This document shows positions 1 through 9,858 of a DNA stretch of 64,000 nt, one piece after another. This DNA comes from Martensiomyces pterosporus (taxonomy: Eukaryota > Kickxellomycota > Kickxellomycetes > Kickxellales > Kickxellaceae). The stretch spans positions 10,911 to 74,910 of the forward strand of contig MU603949.1 in NCBI GenBank assembly GCA_025201845.1, read 5' to 3'. A program made the position numbers and the translations under genes. A model generated the notes under the pieces. It was not told the DNA's origin, did not search any database, and saw only the letters and a list, made by a program, of their open reading frames with translations. Numbering within the stretch: position 1 is the stretch's first letter; each line of letters opens with the position of its first letter.

Positions 1-713
1 GTGTGTGGCTGGGTCGATTAAACGAAGCAATATTGCATTGTCTGCATTGCATTGTTTTGGATCAGCTCAGTCCAGGACACCGCTTGGGCTGCCGAGCTGA
101 TTCTAGGCGTTAGAAACCATAGACCGGGTGCACCATATTGCATCTGGCAGGTGCGGCGGCCATATGCTTTTGCATAAGCATATGGCAGCTGGCACATGCA
201 TATGCACACTATAGAGTTGCGCCTATACACTAGGCATTTTCAAGCCAAGCAGGGTGCGTCCTTGAACTTTCCACTGCTGCTCTCGCTGGCTGTGCTACAG
301 GAGCGACATCTCTCGCCTTGCTCCTTCTGGGTTTGAAAATGGCAGCGCAGATATCAATATATGTGCACGTGCAGCGCTGGCCAATGGCATTGCAGAGCAG
401 CCAGCCTATCCAATGAAACCGCATATCAGCGGCTGCACCAGGAGGCACATAAAGGGAGCTCTGAAAACACGTAAAATTAAGGAGCAGCACATTTTTCGCC
501 GTTTTTTCCCCCTCGCACCCGCATATACTGGTCTGCCATCCACACTACCCTTTCGCGTTCCTCTTGTTGCTCGCATTCCCGCGCCAGCGCTTTACGCATT
601 CACGCTCCAATTAATCTAACGCACAGCTTTAATTCACACCTCTTTGTCCTCTTGTCGATTACGCGAATTACACGGTAGAAAAGGCAGTCGGGAGCGACAC
701 GCTAGTACAGAAA
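1..713. other. Left-edge intergenic region upstream of NC2-alpha
   Basis: No reading frame here resembles a protein, and no tRNA or rRNA is visible. The stretch is rich in TTGCAT and CATATG words and contains a perfect hairpin at 161-184. It presumably contains the promoter and 5' leader of the NC2-alpha gene at 714 and possibly the flank of a gene outside the window. The 500-650 stretch is pyrimidine-rich on the plus strand, as in other promoter regions of this window. Confidence 0.5.
161..184. repeat. Perfect inverted repeat, 9-bp arms
   Basis: Arms CATATGCTT (161-169) and AAGCATATG (176-184) flank a 6-base loop, TTGCAT. A further CATATG lies at 199-204. It could form a hairpin or be a dyad binding site. 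Function is unknown. Confidence 0.6.
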
Positions 714-1509
714 ATGCGCAAGAAGTACAAGACAAAATTCCCAGTGGTAAGTCCAGGTTGCACGCTGCCGCCACACGCTCAATGCAGAGCAAATGCCAGT
801 GGGTACAGGGCGCTTCTCGACGTCAGTGCAGAGCGCCATCGTCTGTACGCGTCCATTTTGCTAATGCGCACAGCAGCAGCTGGTGTCTCTGGCCTCCAAT
901 ATCTATTTGACGTAGGCGCGTATCAAAAAGATCATGCAGATGGACGAGGACGTCGGAAAGATGGCCCAGGCGACGCCTGTTCTCATATCCAAGTCGCTGG
1001 AGCTGTTTATGCAGTCAATCGTCGACGATGTGTGCAAACACGCGCGCGTGTGCAACTCGCGAAAGATCACAACCACGCACCTGAAGCGGTGTGTGGAGAG
1101 CACCGAGTGCTACGACTTTCTGAAGGATATTGTCGAATCGGTCGTTGATGATGGCGACGGCGATGGCCCCGAGGCGTGCATAGCCAAGGTAGCGGAGCTG
1201 GAAAAGCTGCCGACTCCTCCACAGCAAAATACAAGCGAGTCCCTCGGTGGTGGTGGGGGCGGCGCGCCGCTGTCCAAGATCTTGGATGCCCCGCCTCCCG
1301 TGGAGCCAGCGTCGATAGGAAACGGCAACGATCCGTCGGTGGACGGCGACGACAATATGGACGACGACACGTATGATCCGAAATCGACTGCTCGCGGTCG
1401 TGGACGTGGAAGAGGGCGCGGAAGGGGGCGTGGCAGAGGACGTGGACGCGGCCGTGGTCGCTCAAAGGCGGCTGTAGATAGTGACGAGGCGGCTAGCCTC
1501 AACGAGTAG
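714..1509 (+). CDS. BUR6: Negative cofactor 2 subunit alpha (DRAP1/Bur6-like), one intron
   Basis: Exons are 714..746 and 916..1509, giving 208 residues. Exon 1 encodes MRKKYKTKFPV and ends at a GTAAGT donor. The 169-bp intron (747-915) ends in GACGTAG, and exon 2 continues ARIKKIMQMDEDVGKM in frame. This join restores the conserved start of NC2-alpha. Residues about 8-90 form an H2A-like histone fold, with ISKSLELFMQSIVDD and the TTHLKRCVES helix visible. In known systems NC2-alpha pairs with NC2-beta (Dr1) on TBP-DNA and represses or tunes RNA polymerase II initiation. The C-terminal half is disordered and acidic, then carries an uninterrupted Arg-Gly dipeptide tract at residues 171-193. 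That tract is unusual for this family and suggests RNA or condensate binding (inference). The downstream neighbour is convergent, about 200 bp away. Confidence 0.9.
747..915 (+). other. Intron of NC2-alpha
   Basis: The donor is GTAAGT at 747 and the acceptor is TAG ending at 915. A CTAAT branch-like word lies about 50 bases before the acceptor. The intron is phase 0, after codon 11. Removing it joins the two halves of the conserved N-terminal motif, which is the evidence for splicing. Confidence 0.85.
1393..1461 (+). repeat. Arg-Gly dipeptide-coding tract, (RG)11R
   Basis: Twenty-three codons alternate Arg and Gly. Arg is spelled CGC, CGT, AGA and AGG, and Gly GGT, GGA, GGG and GGC. The DNA is therefore not a perfect repeat although the peptide is. 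Confidence 0.9.
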
Positions 1510-1713
1510 CTCAATTTGTTCTGTTGTTGTTGTTTCAATTCGCGTGTTCACCACATTAACTTGTTGTCTTTCTCATCTTTTCTCTCATTTTGTCTGATGT
1601 TTTATTCCAGTTTACGGCTGCTGCCTCTAATTTGTCCTGGCGCAGTTGAGACAAGTGCTATTCCATGGTCTGCTCTCTAAAAAGCTGGCAACGCAGCACC
1701 GGCCGTAGCGCAC

Positions 1714-4143
1714 CTACGGCGGCGGATGTGTGTGTGATGGCTCGGGCGGCGGTGGCGAGTCAGATCTTGACGCTGCTGTGCGGTGTGGGGGCTCAGGGAC
1801 CGGCCCTGGCTGTGGTTCTGGCGGGTCCTGGTCCTGGTTCACGTGGCGGTGATGATTGTTGTGGTTGTGGTTGTGGTTGTGGTTGTGGCCGTTGTCGACA
1901 TTCACTCTACGCCAGTTGCCAAGCAGGCCAAAAAACTGACCTGCAAAGCCAGCGGGCTGGTTCTGCGCCTGCTCTCTGTTAGCATGCCAATGCCCGTTAT
2001 CGTTGTGCGCCGGAACAAACCCTGGATGGACCACTGGGCCAGGCATAAGCGCAAACTCGTCGATATTCAAGGGGCGGCGATGGCCCTCTGGCAGCCACGC
2101 CATGGGGAGGTCGTCATCAGCTGGGGGGAAAAGGCCGTCGTGGAGCTGCGCGAAAAGGCCGTCATCAAGAACATGAACCTCGCCGCCATCGGGGAAGGGG
2201 AGGCCGGGACCATGTAGATGGCGGTGCATGAAGTCATGCCAGTCATCCACAGGGCGCTCCAATGGTCTTCTAAACTGGGACGGGTCCATGCCACGAATCC
2301 GATCCTCGCACACGCCAATTGGGTAGTACGTCACCAGGCGCTGCAGGGCTTCCAGCAGCTCGTGCGCGCCAGTGCGTGCTGCAATGTCCTCCAGATAGTG
2401 GATGAACTCCATGTCAGGGTACTCCACCAATTCACGGTAATCAGCCCCGCCAGACAAGCCTCCTTGCTCGTTGCCATTTGCAGCATTGGCGCCGAAACCC
2501 TGGCTCGCCTGCAGGTACGGGTACACGAGCGCCTCGCGGAAAATCCGTGCCTGGCACAGCTGAGCGAGTCTGGGGATGGAGAGACGCGATGCAACGTCCA
2601 GCAGCAGCACCCAGTCGTCAATGCGCATCGATTCCTCAACAGGGATACCCCCCGTGTATATGTAGTTGATTGCCAGACGCACAGCGCCGTACGGCATGTC
2701 CTCGAGCACAACCTGCTTCTCCTCAGACTCTGTCATTGTTGACGACAGGAGCGCTGCAAAGTACTCGCTGCCTGCCGCCAGCACGCGCTCATGGGCTCTG
2801 ACTGGCGGCTGCAGGCTGCCAACAATGTTCTCGGGGTCGTTGACGCGAATGACGAAGTCACAGGTGCGGTCATCCATTCTGAGCATCGACGCGCTGCCCC
2901 CATGCTCCGAACCCACGAGTGCGCTTTTGAGCTCCGGGGTAACAGCGCCGACCTCAATGTCGTCACGGAGCTTGATGCGGAAGTCGAGGCCGCAGTGCCG
3001 CATGACGTCTTCGCCCTCCTTGGTGTGGCCGGCAACTCGCTCGTTGATGCTCTGCCTTGCAATCTGGACTTTCTGCCAAATGTTCTCGCCCTCTGCTGCA
3101 GGGAAGAATCCAACGGCGATCTCAAATCCGTACTCGCCTCGGACATACTCCGTCAAGTCAGCGTGCAAGTAGGGCACCGAGTGGACGATGTAGGCATTGA
3201 ACTCGTTCGCGCTCTCCTGGTACGCCAAAACCTTGCCCTTGTACCTCTCGATGGTCCTCCTGCGGGAATCAAGGACCGTGTCGTCGTCAAACGCCACCTT
3301 GTTGCCTGGGATCTCGGGGAAATTGCGTGCTTCGGCAGCAGACAAGAGATGGATTGGGATGAGCGTGAAGCCAGGCTTGGACAGTGGCCTGATGTACCAC
3401 TGGATAGCCGCAGTCTCTGCAAACAGCGAGAACCCCAGCACCGCATGGACTCTCTCAACAGCGCGTTTTGACGCCGCGTAGTTGAACCGCCAAGTCAGGA
3501 GCGGCTGCGGCTGCGTTTGCGTCTGCAGGCCTCTGTGCATGGGCGCAAGGTAGGACATCCTCCAGTCGTGCTCGACTTTGCGAAACACACTCCGCCGAGC
3601 CAGCACTCCGTGCTCCCATCCGCGTATGAACGGCAATGCACGGCCGTTCTGGTAATACTCGTCGTCTGCCGAGCTATAGCTGATGCGGCTGTCCCACTCG
3701 TCAGCTTCGACTCCATGTGCGCCAGCCTGCCGAGGGGCCCTGTCACTTGGGTTAGCAGGCTGAGATGTGCTCTTGGCAAGGGCGCCTCGGGCAGCAGCTG
3801 GGTCAGAGTCGGGGAAGAACCGTGCGAGGCGCTGGGAGATGGGCGTCGAGCGGTCGTGTAGAGGACGCCAGATGTTGAAGTGGCCGCAGGGAGCATTCAG
3901 CTCCACTTCGGCCTTGATTGATGTCTGACCGACTGTAGGCAGGCTCACAGAGTTTCCAGCGCTGATGGTTTGCTCGTAGAGGTTGGCCTCGGTTGGGTAC
4001 ATCATGGGCACATGGTACTCCAACGGAAAGCCTCCAAAGTCGATGACGCTTTCTCGCGGTGCGTCTAGCAGCGGGAGTTCTCTCCGGCCACTTGGAAGCC
4101 TGGTGGTAGGTGTTGGCGGTGTGTCTTGGGCAGCAGCGTTCAT
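1714..4143 (-). CDS. BTB/POZ domain protein with orphan N-terminal region
   Basis: 809 residues from the ATG at 4143. A longer upstream frame exists but starts at a non-ATG codon. Residues about 425-540 are a BTB domain: CDFVIRV, then VRAHERVLAAGSEYFAALL, the acidic VVLEDMPYGAVRLAINYIYTG strand-helix and a following three-helix part. BTB domains mediate dimerisation and often recruit substrates to Cullin-3 ubiquitin ligases. No Kelch repeats are present. The first 400 residues hold two beta-rich stretches that might be MATH-like domains, but I do not recognise them with confidence. The C-terminus is Pro-rich and includes a His-Asn dipeptide run coded by a GTGGTT hexanucleotide repeat. A role as a Cul3 adaptor is inference only. 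The gene converges on NC2-alpha. Confidence 0.75.
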   Translation of the reverse strand: MNAAAQDTPPTPTTRLPSGRRELPLLDAPRESVIDFGGFPLEYHVPMMYPTEANLYEQTISAGNSVSLPTVGQTSIKAEVELNAPCGHFNIWRPLHDRSTPISQRLARFFPDSDPAAARGALAKSTSQPANPSDRAPRQAGAHGVEADEWDSRISYSSADDEYYQNGRALPFIRGWEHGVLARRSVFRKVEHDWRMSYLAPMHRGLQTQTQPQPLLTWRFNYAASKRAVERVHAVLGFSLFAETAAIQWYIRPLSKPGFTLIPIHLLSAAEARNFPEIPGNKVAFDDDTVLDSRRRTIERYKGKVLAYQESANEFNAYIVHSVPYLHADLTEYVRGEYGFEIAVGFFPAAEGENIWQKVQIARQSINERVAGHTKEGEDVMRHCGLDFRIKLRDDIEVGAVTPELKSALVGSEHGGSASMLRMDDRTCDFVIRVNDPENIVGSLQPPVRAHERVLAAGSEYFAALLSSTMTESEEKQVVLEDMPYGAVRLAINYIYTGGIPVEESMRIDDWVLLLDVASRLSIPRLAQLCQARIFREALVYPYLQASQGFGANAANGNEQGGLSGGADYRELVEYPDMEFIHYLEDIAARTGAHELLEALQRLVTYYPIGVCEDRIRGMDPSQFRRPLERPVDDWHDFMHRHLHGPGLPFPDGGEVHVLDDGLFAQLHDGLFPPADDDLPMAWLPEGHRRPLNIDEFALMPGPVVHPGFVPAHNDNGHWHANREQAQNQPAGFAGQFFGLLGNWRRVNVDNGHNHNHNHNHNNHHRHVNQDQDPPEPQPGPVPEPPHRTAASRSDSPPPPEPSHTHPPP
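1857..1890. repeat. GTGGTT hexanucleotide microsatellite in coding sequence
   Basis: About five tandem GTGGTT units. On the minus strand they encode alternating Asn and His in the C-terminal tail of the BTB protein. Confidence 0.85.
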
Positions 4144-4491
4144 TTCGCTTTTTTTCTTTTGGGCTGTTGTGCGAGCGAAATTGTAGGCAATACGTGTGTT
4201 CACGGTTTGTTCGAAGGCAGTGGCGTGGTGGTGTGGTGCGCTAGTGGCGACGCTTTATTAGAAGCAGAAAAAAGGAGTATGTGGTCAAGCAAAGAGAAAA
4301 GAGGGATGAGGGGGGTTGGCGCTTATATTGCGGCCAAAGGCTTGGCAGAGTCTGCAGGACTTGCTGCTGGCACTAATGCTGCTGCGCATTCGAAAGGCTT
4401 GCAAACAGAAGCCATCAACCACACACAATGCATGATCTCCATCGCCTGCCAATCGCACTTCTCTCGCTGTATTTGCCTGGCGGCGTGGTCC

Positions 4492-5124
4492 TCAGAGCCC
4501 CGAGCTCTCAGCTGTCGGCGATGGAGGCAGGGAGCCAGCAGCAGCGAGAGACGGAATAGGCTGCTGCTGCTGCGGGACGGCTGGCTTCAGCACGCGATCA
4601 AAGATGATGGCTCCACGCTTGCACACGCGGTTGCAGGCAAACGCCCACACAGAGACGCTGACCGATCCCATGGGCGCGGCTGGGAGCGAGAGGAACCACA
4701 GCACCGGGTAGAACCAGTTAGCAGGCACATAGAACACCGGCACGCGGTAGTTGTAGATATTGATCACCGCACGCGACCCGTAGACAACCACGCGCAGAAC
4801 GAGGTTGACGTACAGCTCAAACGCCGTCCGCTCAATTGCCAGATCGCTCGACACGCTTTCAAACTTGGTGGACATGGCGTCCAGGCGACGGCGCATCTTG
4901 GCCCACTTTGCAAACTGGTCGACAGAGCTGACCGTTCTGAGCTCTCGCCGTAGCTGCATGATGCTGTCCTTCAGCTCCAGCCGCTCGGCCGCCTTTTTGT
5001 TTCCTGTGGCCCGGCAGTATGTGTCCCACAGGGAGCCAGCAACCGTTCCATACCCGATGCTGTCTAGCAGAGCAGACACAAGCTCTAGCACAAATATCGA
5101 CACAAGCAAGAACCCGAACGCCAT
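4492..5124 (-). CDS. GET1: Get1/WRB-like tail-anchored protein insertase subunit
   Basis: 210 residues, starting at the ATG at 5124. An N-terminal transmembrane helix (residues 2-20) is followed by a charged coiled coil (about 45-100, with KAAERLELKDSIMQLRREL and FAKWAKMRRRLDAM). Two more membrane segments lie at about 104-125 and 138-175. This layout and the KWAKMRRRLD-type motif are typical of Get1, whose cytosolic coiled coil docks the Get3 ATPase so that tail-anchored proteins are released into the ER membrane with Get2. The length is close to yeast Get1. The C-terminal 30 residues are Gln/Pro-rich and disordered. It lies between the BTB gene and Ypp1 on the same strand, with 348 bp to the BTB start. 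Confidence 0.88.
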   Translation of the reverse strand: MAFGFLLVSIFVLELVSALLDSIGYGTVAGSLWDTYCRATGNKKAAERLELKDSIMQLRRELRTVSSVDQFAKWAKMRRRLDAMSTKFESVSSDLAIERTAFELYVNLVLRVVVYGSRAVINIYNYRVPVFYVPANWFYPVLWFLSLPAAPMGSVSVSVWAFACNRVCKRGAIIFDRVLKPAVPQQQQPIPSLAAAGSLPPSPTAESSGL

Positions 5125-5596
5125 TTCTGCTCTTTCTATTCTGCTCTGTTTGGACGTCTACGCAGGAATGCACACGCGTATGGTTAACAAAAGCTTGCCC
5201 AAATCCACAATCTGCCCTGGCAACCGTAGAGTTACTCGTGCGGAGCCCTCTTTCTCAATAATAAAGCAGGAGTCAGCACTGGCTGCTGCGAAAGGGAGGA
5301 ACAGGTGGTAGCTGATTGCAAAAAATAAGTAAATTCAGATGCCCGGGCAAAGAAAGAAAAGAGGGAAAAAGGCAAGAGTGGTGGGTGGAGCGAAATGTCT
5401 ATCTGGCTAGCCAAGCCCTGGGGCTCCTTGTCCCCTTCGTGCAGCGCTGTAATAGCCCTCTGGCTTACTGCAAGGGTTGGTGTGTGTGTGGCAGGCGCAT
5501 TTGTTGGTTAAAACTTAGCAAGTGTAGAGGAAGAAGAAAGAGGAAGAGCGAGGAGGGTTCGTTTTAGGTGCCAAGAAAGAGAGCAAAATGTGAAAT
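5125..5596. other. Intergenic region between GET1 and YPP1
   Basis: 472 bp with no supportable gene. It should contain the GET1 promoter (minus strand, near 5125-5350) and the 3' untranslated region of the YPP1-like gene (near 5500-5596). A purine-rich stretch lies at about 5338-5400 and another at 5520-5590. No RNA gene is seen. Confidence 0.5.
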
Positions 5597-8500
5597 CTAA
5601 GGGCGGAGTACCGAGAACGGCCGGATCGGCTGCGAGGTCTCCAGATCAAGCGCGTACGAGATGTATCCAAGCGCCCGCTTCATCATCGGCATCTCAGCGA
5701 GCTTGTCCCTGGCTTCTTGGTCGCCAGCATCAGTGCCGGCGGTCTCCACTTGCTCAAGCGCCGCCTCGCGCTCCAGGCGACCAAGCCAATACCAGGCCTC
5801 AGGATCCGACCACCCATGCGCCCGTGTGATGTTCTTCAGCAGCCCCAGGGCCACGTCGCGGCGGCCAAGCAAGTACTCAACCTGTGCCAGACCAACGGTT
5901 GCGCGGATGTTGCTCGACTCCAGCGACACCGCCGCATGGAACTCGTCCAGTGCGGGGAAGTGCTGCTTCTGGGCGAGCTCCAGCTGTCCGCGCAGCGTCA
6001 GTGCATCCGGCGATTCGGGCCATGCACTGATTGCCTCGTTGATCGCGTTGGCTGCCTCGTCTGGTCGCTGCAGCCTGACAAAGGCCGCTGCAGAGTTCAG
6101 CCAGAGTGAGCACAGCGCGCGGCTGGCCAGTGCTCGCTGGTGGCCGACCCTTGTCGGCACAGGAGTGTAGTAGACGCCGCTTCGGCTGTGCACGCCAGCA
6201 ACCGTAGTGGATCTACCCGCACCCGCTGGACTCAGGCCCATGCTGCCAGCACGGCCCTTCGCTGGTCCCTGGCTGTCAAAGTAGGCCTCAGTGGGCACGT
6301 CCGGAGAGAACAGCGAGCTGTCTCGGCTAGACTGCCGCAAGTGGGGCATCGACCGCTGGCGCTTAGGCTGTGTCTGCTGCTGAGGACCGGACGGTGCCAG
6401 CTCTGGCGACGCAGCCTGCTCTAGGGCCTTTGCCTCCTCGGGCTTCTGTTCCTGAGCTGGCGCTGCCTCCAGCGATCTTGTGTGCGCTGTCGCCTGCAGA
6501 GCTGCCTCGGCCGAGGTCAGAGCTGCGATTGGTGGGCGCTGGGAGTCTTGGGAGAGCTGCCTCAGCTGCGACAGCGACTGCTCCTTCCGCAGTGCACTGT
6601 GCGCACCAGTGCTCTTTGGGACAGCGATGGGTCCTGCCTCGACATCGTCGAGCGCCAGGTTAAGCGACCGCTGGCGCGCATGCATGGAGAACACTGAGCG
6701 AACCAGCGACTTTGCAATCGACCGCTTGCCGGATGTCTGCGAGGGCGGCTTCTCCTTGCCGCTCTGCAAGCTGCCATTCAGGCGATGGGCACTATTTGGC
6801 GATCCCGCCGTGCCCGACAGGCTGCTCGCTTCAAACGCCGCCGATGCGTCGTCCAGCCCGTCGCTCGAGGCAACCACAGGTCCATATATGCATCCATAGA
6901 GCGCGAAAAGGTGTGGCTGTGCCTTGAGGCTGGCAGCGAGTCCTTTGATCTGCGCCTCGATGAGCACCTGGGTTATTGCCAGGTCAAAGAACGTGACCCC
7001 AGACTCGATGCTGCCAAAGCGGGCCGACACCTGCGACGAAGACGTGCGACTGCTGCTGCTGGGAGAGGTCTTGGTCCCATTGGTTGCTGCAGCACTCACC
7101 AAGCCCAGATGGTTGGGTCCTTGCTCAATGTTGCTAGCCGCCAGCGCTCCTTGCTGGATATCGCGGTAGACGCTCCACCACTCGCTCTGCTTCAGCGCAA
7201 CCTCGCATACCCGCTGCGCAGTGACATAGTCCTTGCGAGACGTGGAAAGCAGCACCAGGAGGTGCCACGCCTCCAGCCGCTTGGAATCCAACGCCACAGC
7301 GTGCTTTGCAGACGATGTAGCGGCCAAGATATCACGGGCCCCCAGTGCCTGCTCAAGAGCCAGCTGGAAATGGACTTCGTACGAGCGAGGGCTCTGGTCA
7401 GCTGCTTGCTGGAGCAGCTGCAGCGCCGCAGTGTGGTGGTGGATGCGGTTGTCGGGCTCGCGGCTCATCTGAGAAAGCCGGCCATGCGCCGCACCCTTCC
7501 ACAGCAAAAGCTGCGACTTGGTCTGCTGAGGGACTGGTGGGACGATCGTGTTGTGCGGGTCCTTGGCCTCCACGTCGTCGATCAGCTCGTGGGCAAAGTG
7601 GACCAGCGAGAGGCACTCGTGCGCGTCCGACAAATGAACCAGGCTGAGGCGGGCGCCAACAATGACTGTTTCGAGAATATCCTGAATAGACTCTGTGTTC
7701 TCGTCAAACACCGAGCCAGCATCGACGCCGTCGCTGAGCGCAGCATTGATGGCCTTTCTGACTGCCTCCAGTTGCCGCTCCACGAGCATGGTGTATGTGC
7801 CAAACGCCAGCCCTGCCTCGTGGTAGTCGCCGAACCTGAGAAGTGCGTGCACGAGATGGCGCATTACCCGCGGCGAGTTGTACGTTAGATGCACCGCTTG
7901 ATATAGAAGCTCCAGCAGCCTGAGCGAGTCTGACCGCGAGTATGCCCGCACCAAGTTCCAGTCGGCCACCGTGCTGTCAACCTCGTTGAGCACCTCAACG
8001 TTGATCTCGTTTGCGCGCGGGAAATTATACGCAAGCTGCAGAAGCGCCATTTGGTGCCTATGGCAATCAATGATTTCGTTTCTCAGCTCCGGCGTCAGCT
8101 GCTCAGGAGGAATTGCTTTGATATCCTCTCTGAGGACCTGCATAAAAAGGCGGTTGGCACGCACGCGCCGAGCTACGCGGAATGTGCTTGGAGACACCGA
8201 GTCCATCTGCCGAATGTAGTCTGATAGCTCGCGCAGACCGCCGATCTTGTCGCCTAGCGACAGCGTCACAAGCGCTCGGCGGTACAGGGCTTCCTCAGGC
8301 CAGTTCACCAGCTCCTCGACGCTGCTGGGGCTGGAGCCACGCGGAACCACAATGACGGCCTGCGGACTGAGGTTGCTCTTGAATACGGAGAGCGCCTTGT
8401 CGTATGTGCTTTGCGCCTCCATGAGATCGCCGTGCATCTCAGAAGTGATTCCTAAAGCAGAAGTAACAGCAGCACCAAGAAAACTGGCTGGCCAAATTAA

Positions 8501-9429
8501 CCACATGCATGCATGCTTACCAGGAAATGTCGGGTTCTAGAACACAGCGCTCTCTGAAGTGGCTCTGCCTACCTCGCAACACCATCTGTGTTATATATAG
8601 CTGCTTGGAGTACGCAGGCGACAGGGAGTCCCCCTCGATATCCACCGACAGCGCACTCAGCACCTCACGGCACTCATCGAACTTGCCGCGGTAAAAGTAT
8701 ATCTTTGCGAGGACGACCTTGTGTTGCTACGGGATACAGCCAAGATGCAAGGGCACAGTTTCAGCACTCGCTTCACGCAGACAAAAGGACAAGAGCCGTC
8801 AGCAACCACAATGGCGCTGCTCTGCGTGTCCCTTAGCAAGGCAGATATGCACACAGGCAACGCAGCAGACATGTTGCGCCTTTGCATCGAGAGCTTACAT
8901 ATTCCTCCTCTTTGGTCATTGTCTTCTTTCCGACGTTCACAGCGTCCTTCTCTATTGCCGACAGCGATGCGATGTTGGACATGTTCATTGGGTACGCTAC
9001 ACGTATCTGCTTGGCGCCCTGCGACTCCACATGCTCGCCCTCGTTCTTCCAGTGCTCCTTTGGGTCCCACGTCACCACCTGGAGCTGCTCCTCCAGCCTT
9101 GCCTCGTTCGTGATAATCGACGAGTAAACTATGGCAGATACGAAAGAAAAAGCGTGTGCCGATTAGCACACTTGTCTGCGGGGGGGGCCTCCAGTGTAGC
9201 CACACAGTAGAAAGAAAACGCACGGGGCACAGTGCGGAATTTGGTGCGAGCAGCCCGCTGTGCATCTGCGCAATTTGCAAGCAATGAGACTCCGCTTGGC
9301 GTGCTTACCTTGACCGGGGGGCCCATGCTTGGCGTACCTCTCAGCAAGCTCGCCAATTGCATGCCAGCGCCCTACGCAGCGCGCTGTGTCGATTTCTTTA
9401 ACCACCGCCTGATGACGGGAGCCTAGCAT
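5597..9429 (-). CDS. YPP1: Ypp1/TTC7-like TPR scaffold of plasma-membrane PI 4-kinase, three introns
   Basis: Exons on the minus strand are 9429..9309, 9128..8899, 8726..8573 and 8451..5597, giving 1119 residues. Introns are 9308-9129, 8898-8727 and 8572-8452, all GT..AG with phases that join cleanly. The first two use GTAAGC donors and the third GTAGGC. Exon 1 gives EIDTARCVGRWHAIGELAERYAKH, the usual N-terminal helix pair. Exon 3 gives KIYFYRGKFDECREVLSALS, a TPR. The large last exon holds more TPR helices and a Ser/Gln-rich low-complexity insert (about 640-900). A C-terminal TPR block of roughly 160 residues ends in ALDLETSQPIRPFSVLRP, the TTC7 family signature ending. TTC7/Ypp1 bridges Efr3 and the PI 4-kinase Stt4 at the plasma membrane. 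Neither partner is in the window. Confidence is high for the family and moderate for the third donor. Confidence 0.85.
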
Positions 9430-9858
9430 TTGTTACAAAACAGCTGCGCTGCCTCTTGTGCAAATGCCGCGTTTGGTCTTTATTGGCACCAGGGATATGT
9501 GTGTAAACTGTAGTAAAAGGCACAGACAAAACAAGAAGCAGACAGAGTAGAATGTATTCTGGACTGGAGAGGCGAGAAAGAAAAGGAATGAGACCTGGCG
9601 CGTTCGAGAACGCCAGGGGCACTGTGCGGGAAAATAATGGGCGGCGAGGCAGATGGCAGACGCATCAGCACCGCAACCGCCGCCGGTTTTTCTCAGGACA
9701 CCCACCGCTGAGCCAGCCCGCCCGAGCTACGATTCGGCTGCAGAGCGGGACTGGCCCTTGGCCAGAAGCCATGCCACAGGCCTGCCAATGTCTGCGACCC
9801 AGACCCCACCAGCGCTCCTTTTACACATTCGTAGTCTACACAAACTGCATACATTGAT
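9430..9858. other. Intergenic region between YPP1 and CFT2
   Basis: 429 bp without a gene. The YPP1 promoter (minus strand) and the CFT2 3' untranslated region must share it. A minus-strand AATAAA (TTTATT at 9479-9484) lies about 375 bases past the CFT2 stop and could serve CFT2, though it is far. Nothing else is seen. Confidence 0.5.

Noticed and set aside
6785..7888. Long plus-strand open frame of 367 codons opposite YPP1
   Set aside because: It is antisense to the well-supported YPP1 exon, lacks any recognisable domain, and its length is explained by the codon composition of the opposite strand.
8452..8572. Alternative donor GTAAGC inside the third YPP1 intron
   Set aside because: It would leave two leftover bases, which does not fit the phase of the only available acceptor. 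The GTAGGC donor joins in frame.
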